This document shows, in pieces, positions 17,874 through 27,664 of a stretch of DNA of 50,803 nt. This stretch comes from an uncultured Bacilli bacterium (GTDB lineage: Bacteria; Bacillota_I; Bacilli_A; RF39; UBA660). Below the pieces are notes generated by a model, which did no database searches, was not told where the DNA came from, and saw only the letters and a program-made list of their open reading frames with translations. Position 1 is the stretch's first letter, and each line of letters begins with the position of its first letter. Both the position numbers and the translations under genes were made by a program. The stretch lies in the NCBI GenBank assembly GCA_934155005.1, contig CAKPGR010000008.1, forward strand, positions 1-50,803. Direction: 5' to 3'.

Positions 17874-18617
17874 TCAATATCTTTTATGTATTAAAATATG
17901 ACCTTTTTTATTGAAAGAATATGATAAAGCGACACCATCTTCTGTTAAAGGTAATTTTTTTAAAAAATTCAAATTTTTTTCATATTCAATTATATTTGAT
18001 AATAATATTAAATCATATTTCTCACTTGTATTAAAACTTTTAATATCTGTTTTATAAAATCTAAATTCTAAATCACTTATTTTTTTTTGTAATAATAGAT
18101 AATTATTATCTTGAAGATATGGATTATATTCAATTATTCTATCCATATTTATTAATTCATGAGAAAATAAATATGAATTATAAACTTCATCAACATCAAA
18201 AAAATAATATAGAGAATCCCAAAACTTCTTAGAATTAACATCTAAATTATCCCTAATTTTAGTATAAAGATTATACAAATAATCCTGATCATCAGAAGTA
18301 AAGAAAAAATCTAAATATTCTTTTTTATTCAAAGATAAAATAGCTGCCAATTTTAAATTAAAATAATAATATGGATATATACTTATATCAAATCCATCTA
18401 TATTATAACTATCAAATAAAACAGAATTTAAAATTTGGTCACCCGAAGCTGTTACAGATAAAATTTTATTTTTATTTTTTAATACATTTTGATATAAAGT
18501 TATATCTTCATTAGTTGTTCTATAAATAAATGACTTATCATGAAAAATTTTATCAAATTCCATACATTTATTTCCAGAAATTAACTTTTGAGCATAAGCT
18601 ATATCTTCATTAAGCAT
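17874..18617 (-). CDS. SAM-dependent methyltransferase-fold protein (DUF3419/BtaA-like)
   Basis: 247 aa. KNKILSVTASGDQILNSVLF near residue 48 looks like motif I of a Rossmann methyltransferase (the usual GxG is ASGDQ), with an acidic end of beta 2 at IDGFDIS near 73. The later YDLILLSNIIEY near 205 fits motif IV. The early position of motif I, the ASGDQ loop and the Tyr-rich middle are like DUF3419 proteins, relatives of BtaA 3-amino-3-carboxypropyl transferases. The substrate is unknown. The fold call is moderate, the subfamily tentative. Confidence 0.55.
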   Translation of the reverse strand: MLNEDIAYAQKLISGNKCMEFDKIFHDKSFIYRTTNEDITLYQNVLKNKNKILSVTASGDQILNSVLFDSYNIDGFDISIYPYYYFNLKLAAILSLNKKEYLDFFFTSDDQDYLYNLYTKIRDNLDVNSKKFWDSLYYFFDVDEVYNSYLFSHELINMDRIIEYNPYLQDNNYLLLQKKISDLEFRFYKTDIKSFNTSEKYDLILLSNIIEYEKNLNFLKKLPLTEDGVALSYSFNKKGHILIHKRY

Positions 18618-18664
18618 AAAATCAACTCCACTAATTGTGGTATTATATCACATTTAATAAAAAA

Positions 18665-18683
18665 AAACTAGTTAAACTAGTTT
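18665..18683 (-). terminator. Terminator after the GH31 gene
   Basis: AAACTAG, 5-nt loop, CTAGTTT, followed by a T run on the minus strand. Confidence 0.7.
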
Positions 18684-21084
18684 ATACAATTTCAATATAT
18701 TCAAGTAGTTTTAAGAATAATTTAACAAATTTTCTTTCAAGCCCTACACTACCTAATTGAATAATTTTAATTCTTTTTTTCTTTATAGATAGATTACCAA
18801 ATAAAATATTATCAATTTTTTCTTTCATACTTGTTTCAATTTGTAAATCAGAAATAATTGATTCAATATCTTCATTTATAATTCTATCAGCTGATATTTC
18901 AATATCCTTCCCCTTACAATTAAGAGTCAATTGACCTATTGTTGAAACATTTTTAACTTCAACAATAAAATCATTTCCTTTAACATAAGATTTTTTTTCT
19001 ATTTCCGAATCATTTAAATACACTATAACATCATTAGCTTGTTTTGTATTTCTAAAAACAAATTTATAATTTCTTGTATCTGGAATAATTCCACTCTTAC
19101 CTTCAATTGCTCTTAAAATAACTGTATAATTATTTGGCATATAATTATAATCTATTTGTGTTAAAAGATAAAAGTTTTTTAAATATAAATCTGAAACCCC
19201 ATCGTCTTCATACAAATTATAAGTATTACTTTTACCAGGGAAAATTTGAATTTCAACATCATCAGGTGGTGTTGTATCATTTATAAATTTATTATCTCCT
19301 AAAACAATTATAGAGCCTGCTTTCGCAAATACAGGATAATCCTCATCTTTAAAGAAAGATATGTATTCTTTATTTCCTGGAAACTTTTTACCAGTAACAA
19401 AATCATACCATATTCCATCTGGTAAAAAGAAACGATGAATTGTCCTATTCATGACAATATCTTTTTTCTTAATAATAGGCGAAATAAACAATTCTGTTCC
19501 AAAATAATAACTATTACGATATAAATCATCATCATACATTTCTGGATAATTATAATATATTGGCATAATAAGTGGCATTCCATATTTGTGATATTTATAA
19601 GCCTCAGCATATAAGTAAGGAATTAATCTATGTCTTAAATTTAAATAATCTTTAACTATACTATATGTTTGAATATCCCATCTCCAAGGTTCTCTCTTAT
19701 AATATTTACCACTATCTGATCCAAACTTTAAGATAGGTGAAAAAACAGACAACTGAACATATCTAGTATAAAGTTCACTATCCTCAACACCTTTATAAAA
19801 ACCTCCTACATCATGGCTCCAAAAACTAACACCAATATTAGTTGCTGCTTCATTATGAAGTGGTATTAATTTTAAAGTGTCCCAACTAACTATTGTTTTA
19901 CCGCTATATAAAACAGGATATCTATGAGGTGCAACTAATGTATTTCTAGATAATATCATTGGTCTTCTTTTATAATTTCTTTTCATGTCATTAAATTGAT
20001 AATGATTCAAATAAAATAGATCTTTTATTTTAGATAAATCATTACTATCTGTCCAATAAAAATCAACATCAATATCATCTAAAGGATGAATTAATAAATT
20101 TAAATAATTATCTACTACATTAGAGTCCATTACATTAAAAGGAATAAAACCTTCAGCATTTTGATTTAAATTTTTCTCCAATTCTTCAAAATGATCTTCA
20201 TATGGATATAATCCTTCTAATGGATTAATATTTAAACCAACTCTAACACCTTTAAAATGAAGATATTTTATCATCATATCTGGTGACTTAAATTTATCTT
20301 TATTCCAAGTAAAACCAGACTCCATTTTCTTACCATTAAAAGTTCTTTTATGCCAATCTTTATCTAAAAGAACTACTGATAAAGGAATCTCATGATCTTC
20401 AAAATTACTTAATAATTTTTTTAAACTAAGATCATCATAATCCATATTTCTACTCCACCAGTTACCAAGTGCATATCTTGGAATTAAAGAGGGTTTACCT
20501 GTTATAAAATAATAATCTTTTAAACATAACGCAAAATCTCTTAAATACATAAAAACATATATATCTATACCAGTATTTTCACGGCTCATAATAGTTCCAT
20601 CTTGATTAAAAATATTACTCTTAGAATCATCAATAGATGCAAAACCATCAACAGAATATAAACCTTTTGTTAATTTTAATTTTTTTGAATCATCTAATGA
20701 TACTCCAGGAGAACCAAAATTTCTAGCCTCTGGATGAAGGTAATACCAAATTTTATCAGTATTTAATAATTCAATTTTTAAATTAGACATTGAATTAACC
20801 TTACCTCCATAAAAAGGTTTCTCTTTTAAATATGTAAGTCTAAAATAATTTGTTAACACCTCTAAATAGCGACTATCTTCTCTTACTTTAAAATTTACTT
20901 TTGGTGTATTACGAAACCAAACTAATTCTGTTGGTCTATCTTCAAATATTCCATTTTCATTATATTCAAGTCTTACTAAGCGTTCAGTTAAAATAGTAAT
21001 ACGATATTTTATACCTTTAATGACATTTGAAGAAAGAGCCTTAGAAGCTTCATAATCAAATTCAAATTGTCTACCTAAATCCAT
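18682..21084 (-). CDS. Glycoside hydrolase family 31 (alpha-glucosidase-like)
   Basis: 800 aa. Galactose-mutarotase-like N-domain, then a TIM barrel with PLSVVLLDKDWHKR near 237, the nucleophile motif FYWTDSND near 342 and VSFWSHDVGGF near 422. C-terminal beta domains follow. The nucleophile Asp in WTDSND is present. At the usual acid/base site, where many GH31 enzymes read W-S-G-D-N, this protein reads YSGKTIVSWDTL, with Lys in place of Asp. There is no signal peptide, so it is intracellular. The substrate cannot be assigned; alpha-glucoside hydrolysis is the family default. RBS AAGGGTG. Confidence 0.87.
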   Translation of the reverse strand: MDLGRQFEFDYEASKALSSNVIKGIKYRITILTERLVRLEYNENGIFEDRPTELVWFRNTPKVNFKVREDSRYLEVLTNYFRLTYLKEKPFYGGKVNSMSNLKIELLNTDKIWYYLHPEARNFGSPGVSLDDSKKLKLTKGLYSVDGFASIDDSKSNIFNQDGTIMSRENTGIDIYVFMYLRDFALCLKDYYFITGKPSLIPRYALGNWWSRNMDYDDLSLKKLLSNFEDHEIPLSVVLLDKDWHKRTFNGKKMESGFTWNKDKFKSPDMMIKYLHFKGVRVGLNINPLEGLYPYEDHFEELEKNLNQNAEGFIPFNVMDSNVVDNYLNLLIHPLDDIDVDFYWTDSNDLSKIKDLFYLNHYQFNDMKRNYKRRPMILSRNTLVAPHRYPVLYSGKTIVSWDTLKLIPLHNEAATNIGVSFWSHDVGGFYKGVEDSELYTRYVQLSVFSPILKFGSDSGKYYKREPWRWDIQTYSIVKDYLNLRHRLIPYLYAEAYKYHKYGMPLIMPIYYNYPEMYDDDLYRNSYYFGTELFISPIIKKKDIVMNRTIHRFFLPDGIWYDFVTGKKFPGNKEYISFFKDEDYPVFAKAGSIIVLGDNKFINDTTPPDDVEIQIFPGKSNTYNLYEDDGVSDLYLKNFYLLTQIDYNYMPNNYTVILRAIEGKSGIIPDTRNYKFVFRNTKQANDVIVYLNDSEIEKKSYVKGNDFIVEVKNVSTIGQLTLNCKGKDIEISADRIINEDIESIISDLQIETSMKEKIDNILFGNLSIKKKRIKIIQLGSVGLERKFVKLFLKLLEYIEIV

Positions 21085-21097
21085 ATTATCACCCTTT

Positions 21098-22510
21098 TTA
21101 TATTTCTTCTATTTTCATAAAATTAGTATGTTTAACTTCATTAAATGGATATCCACCAGTTATAATAACTTTATCATACTCTTTGGCTCCCATATTAGTT
21201 GCGACATCTTTAACTAGTTTCATCATTTTATCAAATGTTTTTATATCACTTATTTGAATTGGATATACTCCATAATATATTTTTAATTCTTTTACAACAT
21301 CTATATCAGGGCTCAAAGCAATGATAGGACAAATTGGTCTAAAACGACTTATTTTTTTTGCTGTATATCCACTCATAGTTGGTACAATAATAAATTTACA
21401 TTTTAATCTACTAGCACATTCTACGGTACTATATGATATATTTCCAGAAATATCTTGTTTTTCTGTACGCATTGTTCTATCAATAAAATCATAATAATTC
21501 AAATCTATCTCTGATGATTCTATTATTTTAGCCATTGTATCAACCGTTTGAATTGGATATTTTCCAACTGTTGTTTCCCCACTTAACATAACAGCATCAA
21601 CGCCATCTAAAACAGCATTAGCAACATCACTAACTTCTGCTCTTGTTGGTCTAGCATTTTGTTCCATTGAAATCAACATTTCAGCAGCAACTATACTAAC
21701 TTTTCCTAAACGATGACATTTACTAATTATTTGTTTTTGAATACCTGGTACTCTTTCAAGTGGGATTTCAACTCCAAGATCACCTCTTGCAACCATAACA
21801 CCATCACTATTTTTTATAATTTCATCCATATCATCAATAGCGTTTTGGTTTTCTATTTTAGATACAATTGAAATATGATCATTATTAAGACCAATTAATA
21901 AATCATTAACAGCAAGAACATCATCATTACTAGAAACAAAAGATAAAGCTAAATAATCAACATTCATTTTATCTGCAAATTTAATATCGTTAATATCTTT
22001 TTTACTTAAAAATGGTAGTTCTAATTGATTACATGAAACATTAACACCTTGGTTATCTTCTATAAATCCCCCAACTTTAACCTCACAAATTAATGAATCT
22101 ATATCTTTATCTACGACTAATAATTCAATCATTCCGTCATTTAGTTTTATAGTTGTATATGTTTTAATTTTATCAACAAAATCTGGATAATTAACTGAAA
22201 ATTTAGTTGAATCACCTAATACTTCTTCTTTATAAATTCTAATTTTAGTTCCTTTCGTAAAAAAAGCTGATCCACCTTCAAATTTTAAAACATTAATATC
22301 TGGTCCTTCTAAATCAAGCATAATAGCAACATTTGTATTTAATTCACTATTAAGATTTCTTATCTTTTTAATAATATTTTCCGCAAATTTATAGTCTGTA
22401 TAAGTCATATTAATTCTAGCAATATCCATACCACTTAAAATCATTTCACGAATTATTTTCTCATCTTTACTAGCTGGTCCTATGGTCGCTATTATCTTAG
22501 TTTTTTTCAT
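21098..22510 (-). CDS. pyk: Pyruvate kinase
   Basis: 470 aa. The start MKKTKIIATIGPAS is typical. KIENQNAIDDMDEII near 220, MVARGDLGVEIP near 240 and AEMLISMEQNARPTRAE near 280 mark the active site. LDGVDAVMLSGETTVGKYP near 305 is also diagnostic. It converts PEP and ADP to pyruvate and ATP. It lacks the extra C-terminal PEP-utiliser domain of Bacillus Pyk. Start at 22510 with AGGTGAT nearby. It is followed 13 bp later by the GH31 gene, so sugar use and lower glycolysis may be coexpressed. Confidence 0.96.
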   Translation of the reverse strand: MKKTKIIATIGPASKDEKIIREMILSGMDIARINMTYTDYKFAENIIKKIRNLNSELNTNVAIMLDLEGPDINVLKFEGGSAFFTKGTKIRIYKEEVLGDSTKFSVNYPDFVDKIKTYTTIKLNDGMIELLVVDKDIDSLICEVKVGGFIEDNQGVNVSCNQLELPFLSKKDINDIKFADKMNVDYLALSFVSSNDDVLAVNDLLIGLNNDHISIVSKIENQNAIDDMDEIIKNSDGVMVARGDLGVEIPLERVPGIQKQIISKCHRLGKVSIVAAEMLISMEQNARPTRAEVSDVANAVLDGVDAVMLSGETTVGKYPIQTVDTMAKIIESSEIDLNYYDFIDRTMRTEKQDISGNISYSTVECASRLKCKFIIVPTMSGYTAKKISRFRPICPIIALSPDIDVVKELKIYYGVYPIQISDIKTFDKMMKLVKDVATNMGAKEYDKVIITGGYPFNEVKHTNFMKIEEI

Positions 22511-22560
22511 ACTATCACCTATCATATATTATAACATTATTTTCACTCTTTAAAAAGAAA

Positions 22561-22592
22561 AAAATTGATATTAATTAAAGTATATCAATTTT
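22561..22592 (-). terminator. Terminator of dnaE
   Basis: AAAATTGATAT and ATATCAATTTT arms with a 10-nt loop. The stem includes the dnaE stop at 22575. Confidence 0.65.
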
Positions 22593-25451
22593 ATTTACAT
22601 ATATTCTATCTCTTCCATCTTTTCTAACTACTTTACCATATAAATTAATAATATCCCCAACTTTAAATTTTGGCATTTCTTTATATCCCTCTGGAAAAAT
22701 AGTTCCATCAACACTTGCAAATTCATCACTAAGTTTTAAAAAACACATAATCGTTTGTTTTTTAGTACGATGTTCATTTATAGTGTCTATCTTAGCTATT
22801 AATTTTACATAACGATTTAAATAACTACTTATATTACTAATTGTTATTTTTGAATTTAATTTTTTTCTATATTCATTAACAGGATGATTATTTAAATAAT
22901 ATCCAAACACTTTAAATTCATTATTTGTAATTTCTTTTGGCAAATATTCTTCATAATCAATAATTGTTGGTTTCAACACTTCATCTTCACTTAAATCTTC
23001 AAGTAATTCAGCATAATTATATATAATATCTATATTATTAAATAATGTTTTACGATTTTTAAATTCATCAAAAGCACCCGCTAATATTAAATTAGTAAAA
23101 ATATCTTTATTTATAATTTTTAAGTTAACCCTTTTAACAAAATCAAATATATCTTGAAATTTTTTCTTTTTTCTCTCTGTTATTATATGACTTGCTGCAT
23201 TAAAATTTATATTCTTAATAGTTAAAAAAGGATAAACTAAAGTATCATCTTTAACATAAAAATTAAAATCACTAGTATTAATATTAGGATTTATGATTTT
23301 AATATTATTAGTCCTACATTCCTTTATATAAAAGTCAATAGCATCAACACTACCAATAGAATTATTTAACATTACTTCGTAAAAATAAATAGGATAATTA
23401 GCTTTTATATAAGCCATCTTATAAGATATAACTGAATAAGCAACAGCATGTGATTTTGCAAAACCATATTCAGCAAATTTTAGTATTGCATTATAAACAT
23501 TGTTAACTAAATTTATTTCATAACCTTTATTAACTGCTCTACTTATAAATTTATCTTTTTCGCTTAATAATAATTTTTCGTTCTTCTTACTCATTGCTTT
23601 TCTTAAGATATCAGCTTCACCTAATGTATAATCCGCCATAATATTCGCTATTCTCATAATTTGCTCTTGATAAACTATAATGCCATATGTTGATTTTAAA
23701 ACAGGTTTTAAAGAATCAGTATAATAATCTATTTTTTCTAGTCCATTTCTTCTTTTTATAAAAGTATCAATATTATTCATGGGTCCTGGTCTATATAAAG
23801 CTATAATATTATAAATTTCTTCAAAATTACGAGGTTTGATTTTTCTTAAAAAACTAATCATACCAGAACTTTCAAATTGGAAAATACCAGCTGTATTACC
23901 ATTTTTAAATATATCTATTGTTTTAGAATCATTGTAAGGAATATTTTTATAATCTATGTTTGTTAAACTTAGCATTGAATCAATTATAGTAAGTGTTTTA
24001 AGCGCTAAAAAGTCCATTTTTATAAGTCCTAACTCTTCTAAATAATTAGCTGTATATCCTGTTATATACATTTCATTATTTTTTTCAAGTGGTACTACAT
24101 TATCTATATCAGTGTTAGAAATAACAATTCCAGAAGCATGTTGTGATATATGTCTTTTAACATTTTCTAATCTTAAAGAAACATCAAATATTTTTTTAAT
24201 TTCCGGATTTTTATTAATATGATTTTTTATTCTATCATTAATATTATAATTTTCCATCAAGCTCATTTTAGGTTTAAACATTCTAGTAAAATAATCAACT
24301 AATTCTTCATCAATATTCATAACTTTACCAACATCTCTTAATACTTGTTTACTAGTTAAAGAACTGAAAGTTATAATTGAAGCAACTCTTTTCTCACCAT
24401 ATTTTTTTATACAATAATCTATTACTTCATCTCTTCTTTCACGATCAAAATCAATATCTATATCGGGCATAGTCGCTCTTTCTTTATTTAAAAATCTTTC
24501 AAATAACAGATCATATTTTAGTGGATCTATTTCAATTATTCCAAGACAATATGAGACTAATGATCCTGCTGATGACCCACGTCCTGGTCCTACTAAAATA
24601 TTATTCTCCTTAGCAAATTTTACATAATCATAAACGATTAAGAAATAATCACAAAAATTAAGTTCATTTATAATATTTAACTCATACTTTAATCTCTCTA
24701 TATATTTACTACCTACTGTTGAACCAAATATTTTTTTTAAACCCTCTTTACAAAGATATTTTAAATATTCAAAACTATTATATCCATTTGGACAATCATA
24801 TTTAGGAATTAATGATTTATTAAAAGACATTTCAATATTGCATAAATTAGATATTTTATAATTATTAGTCAAATCATAATTTAATTCTTTTTCTAAATGA
24901 TAGTATTTATCTTTTAAATTATCTTTTATATCAAATATTAGTTTATCTTGCTTAATAGCTAGTAAATATTTATAATAATTAAAATCTTCTTTTTTTAAAA
25001 ATAAAACATCATCTATATATATTCCTTTATCTTTAACTTCACTATATTCTACACCATTTTTAAATCCAATATATAAATCATTAAAGAAAGTAAAATCTTT
25101 ATACATTTCTTTATTATCAAATGTTAATATACATATAATATTATTAGAGAATTCTTTTAAGTTATTTATATCAAGTAAATTCTCATTTTTTAAACTATTT
25201 ATTTTTATTAAGTTTAAATAACCATCATAATTTTTAGCAAACAATCTAAATTTTTTCATATCTAAACCTATTATAGGTTTAATATTATTTTTTTTACATG
25301 CTTTATAAAATTCCATAACACCACAAAGATTATTATCACAAATAGATAAGGTTTTTATATTATTTTCTTTAGCAAATAAAATTAAATCATCTACCTTTAT
25401 CATACTATCAAGTAATGAATATTCTGTTTTAATTCCAAATGATGTATACAT
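22575..25451 (-). CDS. dnaE: DNA polymerase III subunit alpha (DnaE)
   Basis: 958 aa, at the short end for DnaE. The PHP domain (1-200) is recognisable (TEYSLLDSM, KNNIKPIIGLDM) but lacks the usual metal-ligand His residues. Polymerase motifs: VGPGRGSSAGSLVSYCLG near 290, catalytic PDIDIDFDRERR near 333, KRHISQHASGIVIS near 435, LYRPGPM near 555 and a helix-hairpin-helix and OB fold at the end. In Firmicutes DnaE extends RNA primers alongside PolC. Start at 25451, with AGGAGGTG 6 nt upstream. Confidence 0.95.
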   Translation of the reverse strand: MYTSFGIKTEYSLLDSMIKVDDLILFAKENNIKTLSICDNNLCGVMEFYKACKKNNIKPIIGLDMKKFRLFAKNYDGYLNLIKINSLKNENLLDINNLKEFSNNIICILTFDNKEMYKDFTFFNDLYIGFKNGVEYSEVKDKGIYIDDVLFLKKEDFNYYKYLLAIKQDKLIFDIKDNLKDKYYHLEKELNYDLTNNYKISNLCNIEMSFNKSLIPKYDCPNGYNSFEYLKYLCKEGLKKIFGSTVGSKYIERLKYELNIINELNFCDYFLIVYDYVKFAKENNILVGPGRGSSAGSLVSYCLGIIEIDPLKYDLLFERFLNKERATMPDIDIDFDRERRDEVIDYCIKKYGEKRVASIITFSSLTSKQVLRDVGKVMNIDEELVDYFTRMFKPKMSLMENYNINDRIKNHINKNPEIKKIFDVSLRLENVKRHISQHASGIVISNTDIDNVVPLEKNNEMYITGYTANYLEELGLIKMDFLALKTLTIIDSMLSLTNIDYKNIPYNDSKTIDIFKNGNTAGIFQFESSGMISFLRKIKPRNFEEIYNIIALYRPGPMNNIDTFIKRRNGLEKIDYYTDSLKPVLKSTYGIIVYQEQIMRIANIMADYTLGEADILRKAMSKKNEKLLLSEKDKFISRAVNKGYEINLVNNVYNAILKFAEYGFAKSHAVAYSVISYKMAYIKANYPIYFYEVMLNNSIGSVDAIDFYIKECRTNNIKIINPNINTSDFNFYVKDDTLVYPFLTIKNINFNAASHIITERKKKKFQDIFDFVKRVNLKIINKDIFTNLILAGAFDEFKNRKTLFNNIDIIYNYAELLEDLSEDEVLKPTIIDYEEYLPKEITNNEFKVFGYYLNNHPVNEYRKKLNSKITISNISSYLNRYVKLIAKIDTINEHRTKKQTIMCFLKLSDEFASVDGTIFPEGYKEMPKFKVGDIINLYGKVVRKDGRDRIYVNKIDIL

Positions 25452-25507
25452 ATAAAGCACCTCCTATTTAAATTTTACTATAAAATTTAGATTTTGTTAA
25501 TAATTAT

Positions 25508-25536
25508 TTGACTTATTTAGTATTTTGTAGTAGAAT
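25508..25536 (+). promoter_or_regulatory. Sigma-A-type promoter of rpmB
   Basis: TTGACT (25508-25513), 17-nt spacer, TAGAAT (25531-25536). Confidence 0.7.
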
Positions 25537-25577
25537 TAAAAGGCATAGAAAAAAAAGATTTTAAAGGAGGAATCAAG

Positions 25578-25775
25578 ATGGCTAAGAAAGCAACTGAAAA
25601 AAAACCTTTATTCGGAAATAGAAGATCTCATTCTCTTAGAGCTACAAGACATGCTCAAAAACCAAATCTTCAACAAGTAACTTTAGAAGATGGTACTAAA
25701 GTTAGAATGAGTGCTAGAGAATTAAGAACAATGAAAAAAGCAAATAAATCAAATGTTGAAACTATCGAAGCTTAA
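25578..25775 (+). CDS. rpmB: Large ribosomal subunit protein bL28
   Basis: 65 aa, normal length. KKPLFGNRRSHSLRATRHAQKP is the family core and VRMSARELRTMKK the conserved C-terminal part. bL28 binds 23S rRNA near the exit-site region. AAAGGAGG precedes the ATG. Monocistronic, with its own promoter and a terminator built on the stop codon region. Confidence 0.95.
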   Translation: MAKKATEKKPLFGNRRSHSLRATRHAQKPNLQQVTLEDGTKVRMSARELRTMKKANKSNVETIEA

Positions 25776-25790
25776 TTAAAGCTTTTTTTA
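25767..25790 (+). terminator. Terminator of rpmB
   Basis: GAAGCTT, short loop, AAGCTTTTTTT, including the stop codon. Confidence 0.7.
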
Positions 25791-25798
25791 TTTTCAAA

Positions 25799-25825
25799 AA
25801 AAGAGAGACTAACGCCTCTCTTTGC
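25799..25825 (-). terminator. Terminator of the YihY-family gene
   Basis: AAAGAGAG and CTCTCTTT with an 8-nt loop, then T8 on the minus strand. A second inverted repeat, GAATACATA/TATGTATTC, lies at about 25853-25871 and may assist on the plus strand. Confidence 0.65.
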
Positions 25826-25889
25826 CATAGAATTTAATATAGCCTGTTTTTTGAATACATATTATGTATTCTTTTTTATTTTAACCAAT

Positions 25890-26717
25890 TCAATCTTTTT
25901 TATTCAACTCATATATATTAGCATTTATAGCAATACCAATTACTAAAATATAGGATATAACATAAACTAAAATCATTAAAATTATTATATTTGATAAATT
26001 ACCATACATATAACTATAATCAGCTATATTATTAACATAATAAGAATATATAGCTGTTGATATAATAAAACCTCCTGTTGCAAATATAGCACCTTTATTC
26101 ATATATTTACTTGGAATATGTTTATCTGGTGCCATAGTATATATAACTTTTATTAAATAAAAAATTATTATTATAGCAATTGGCCATTTAAAAATAACAA
26201 AAACATCATAGACCACTTCTGAAACTTTACTAAATAAATCTAAACTCAAAACAATATTTAAAATTAAATTTCCAAATCCTAAAACAAAAATTATAAAAAC
26301 AATTAAACTCATAAGTATTACGGTTAGAAAGAAGGATTTTATTCTTCTAGTTAATGATGAACTATCTTCTACATTATATAAAGTATTAGATGCAAGTATT
26401 ATAGAATACGCTCCATTACTTGCTAAAATAAATCCTAAAATAATAAACCAAAAACTGAATTTACTATCATCTACACCAGAAAATATTGAAAGTAACATAT
26501 CTTCAACACCAGATGGTAAAAGAACACTAAATATAGGATTAAAATCTCCTGTTGTAAGTTGAAATTTAGAACATATAATGGCTATAATTGTAACAATAGG
26601 AACTAATGACATTACTAAAAAGTAAGCAATAGTACCTGGTAAAATACGAATTGATGGTATCATTAATATGTTAAAAAAATTTTTAATTTTTTCATTTTGA
26701 AATAACTTCTTTATCAT
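25890..26717 (-). CDS. YihY/virulence factor BrkB family membrane protein
   Basis: 275 aa with about six membrane segments. RILPGTIAYFLVMSLVPIVTI near residue 24 and the later ASNGAYSIILASNTLYNVED near 100 are characteristic of the YihY/BrkB family, once misassigned as RNase BN. PDKHIPSKYMNKGAIFATGGFI near 195 is the conserved loop of the family. The molecular function is unknown. RBS AGGTGAAG. Transcribed alone, away from rpmB. Confidence 0.9.
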   Translation of the reverse strand: MIKKLFQNEKIKNFFNILMIPSIRILPGTIAYFLVMSLVPIVTIIAIICSKFQLTTGDFNPIFSVLLPSGVEDMLLSIFSGVDDSKFSFWFIILGFILASNGAYSIILASNTLYNVEDSSSLTRRIKSFFLTVILMSLIVFIIFVLGFGNLILNIVLSLDLFSKVSEVVYDVFVIFKWPIAIIIIFYLIKVIYTMAPDKHIPSKYMNKGAIFATGGFIISTAIYSYYVNNIADYSYMYGNLSNIIILMILVYVISYILVIGIAINANIYELNKKD

Positions 26718-26811
26718 AACTTCACCTATTTTATATTATAACACATGAATAATTATAATAACAATTAATATGATAATTTTTTAAAATATTTTATTGAATT
26801 CTTATTTGCAA

Positions 26812-26840
26812 AAAAATATTGAAACTAAGTCAATATTTTT
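26812..26840 (-). terminator. Terminator of the surface-protein gene
   Basis: AAAAATATTGA and TCAATATTTTT with a 7-nt loop. The same terminator and gene-end block recurs at 50699-50750. Confidence 0.75.
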
Positions 26841-27664
26841 TATTTTATTATAGATTTTGAGACAGTTATTACTGGACGCACACCATTATCAGTAATACTA
26901 GTAACATTGTAACCCAAGACACCGTGTCCACCCACAATCCACGCATATGTAGATTCACTTATGTTAGCACTACTTGTCCAGTATCCCCATGTGTTTTGAT
27001 CTGCATTATTTAAACATCCATAATCTTTACAAATATTACTTATTCTATCATATAGCCATCCATAATTACTTCTTTTACTATCATCAGTTGTATTATTACT
27101 TCCTAAATAGAACCAACTTTGTCCTGGTTTATTTACGTCAAAACTATTATTTTCTGATATCTTAGCCACTTCATTTGCTGTGATTAAACGAGCTGCATTC
27201 TTCCAGTCTTTTGTATCATTTTCTAAAGCTATAGCTATTTCTTTCATCTCATTATTGTTTTCACTTGAATTCCATGACACATGAATTGTTGTATTATGGT
27301 CTAATATTAAATTTACTGAACTATTTCCTTCTTCATCATTAAATGTATACCATTTCATACACCCTGTCTTTGTTCCTGTTTTACTATCAGATTCACTTTC
27401 ACTACATTTTTCTCCTGTTGTTGGATTATAATATATAACTGTTCCATTAGGATATAATTTCGTATAACTATTTATTTTACTATATAGATCATCTAAGGCA
27501 TTTTGAAGAGTTGCATTACTTCCTAAGTTAGATCCTGTTGGAGCATTTACTGATACATCACTTGCATAAAATTTTGTCCCTGCATATACTCCTACACTTC
27601 CAAATATTATTCCAACTATTATTACAAATATATTTTTCTTAATTAAATTTAAAAATTTTTTCAT
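26840..27664 (-). CDS. Membrane-anchored surface protein, variable family
   Basis: 274 aa. A short basic N-terminus and one membrane helix (about 12-30) are followed by an Asn/Ser-rich ectodomain with LQNALDDLYSKINSYTK near 53, a motif often seen in Firmicutes surface and phage-fibre-like proteins. The C-terminal domain contains GYWTSSANISESTYAWIV and ends GVRPVITVSKSIIK, reminiscent of C-type-lectin-like or DUF6273-type folds. RBS AGGAAGG precedes the ATG. A poly-G/attenuator-like leader lies upstream. A paralog ends at 50728 and the neighbouring pilin-like protein has a similar C-terminal end. Function unknown; cell-surface interaction is a guess. Confidence 0.7.
   Translation of the reverse strand: MKKFLNLIKKNIFVIIVGIIFGSVGVYAGTKFYASDVSVNAPTGSNLGSNATLQNALDDLYSKINSYTKLYPNGTVIYYNPTTGEKCSESESDSKTGTKTGCMKWYTFNDEEGNSSVNLILDHNTTIHVSWNSSENNNEMKEIAIALENDTKDWKNAARLITANEVAKISENNSFDVNKPGQSWFYLGSNNTTDDSKRSNYGWLYDRISNICKDYGCLNNADQNTWGYWTSSANISESTYAWIVGGHGVLGYNVTSITDNGVRPVITVSKSIIK

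Noticed and set aside
17863..17886. Hairpin AAAGATA/TATCTTT as terminator between the methyltransferase-like and the 17122 genes
   Set aside because: It lies over the end of the upstream gene, and close spacing with a good SD suggests cotranscription instead.
26840..27664. Diversity-generating retroelement target gene
   Set aside because: The C-terminal domain could be lectin-like, but no template repeat or reverse transcriptase gene is visible here.
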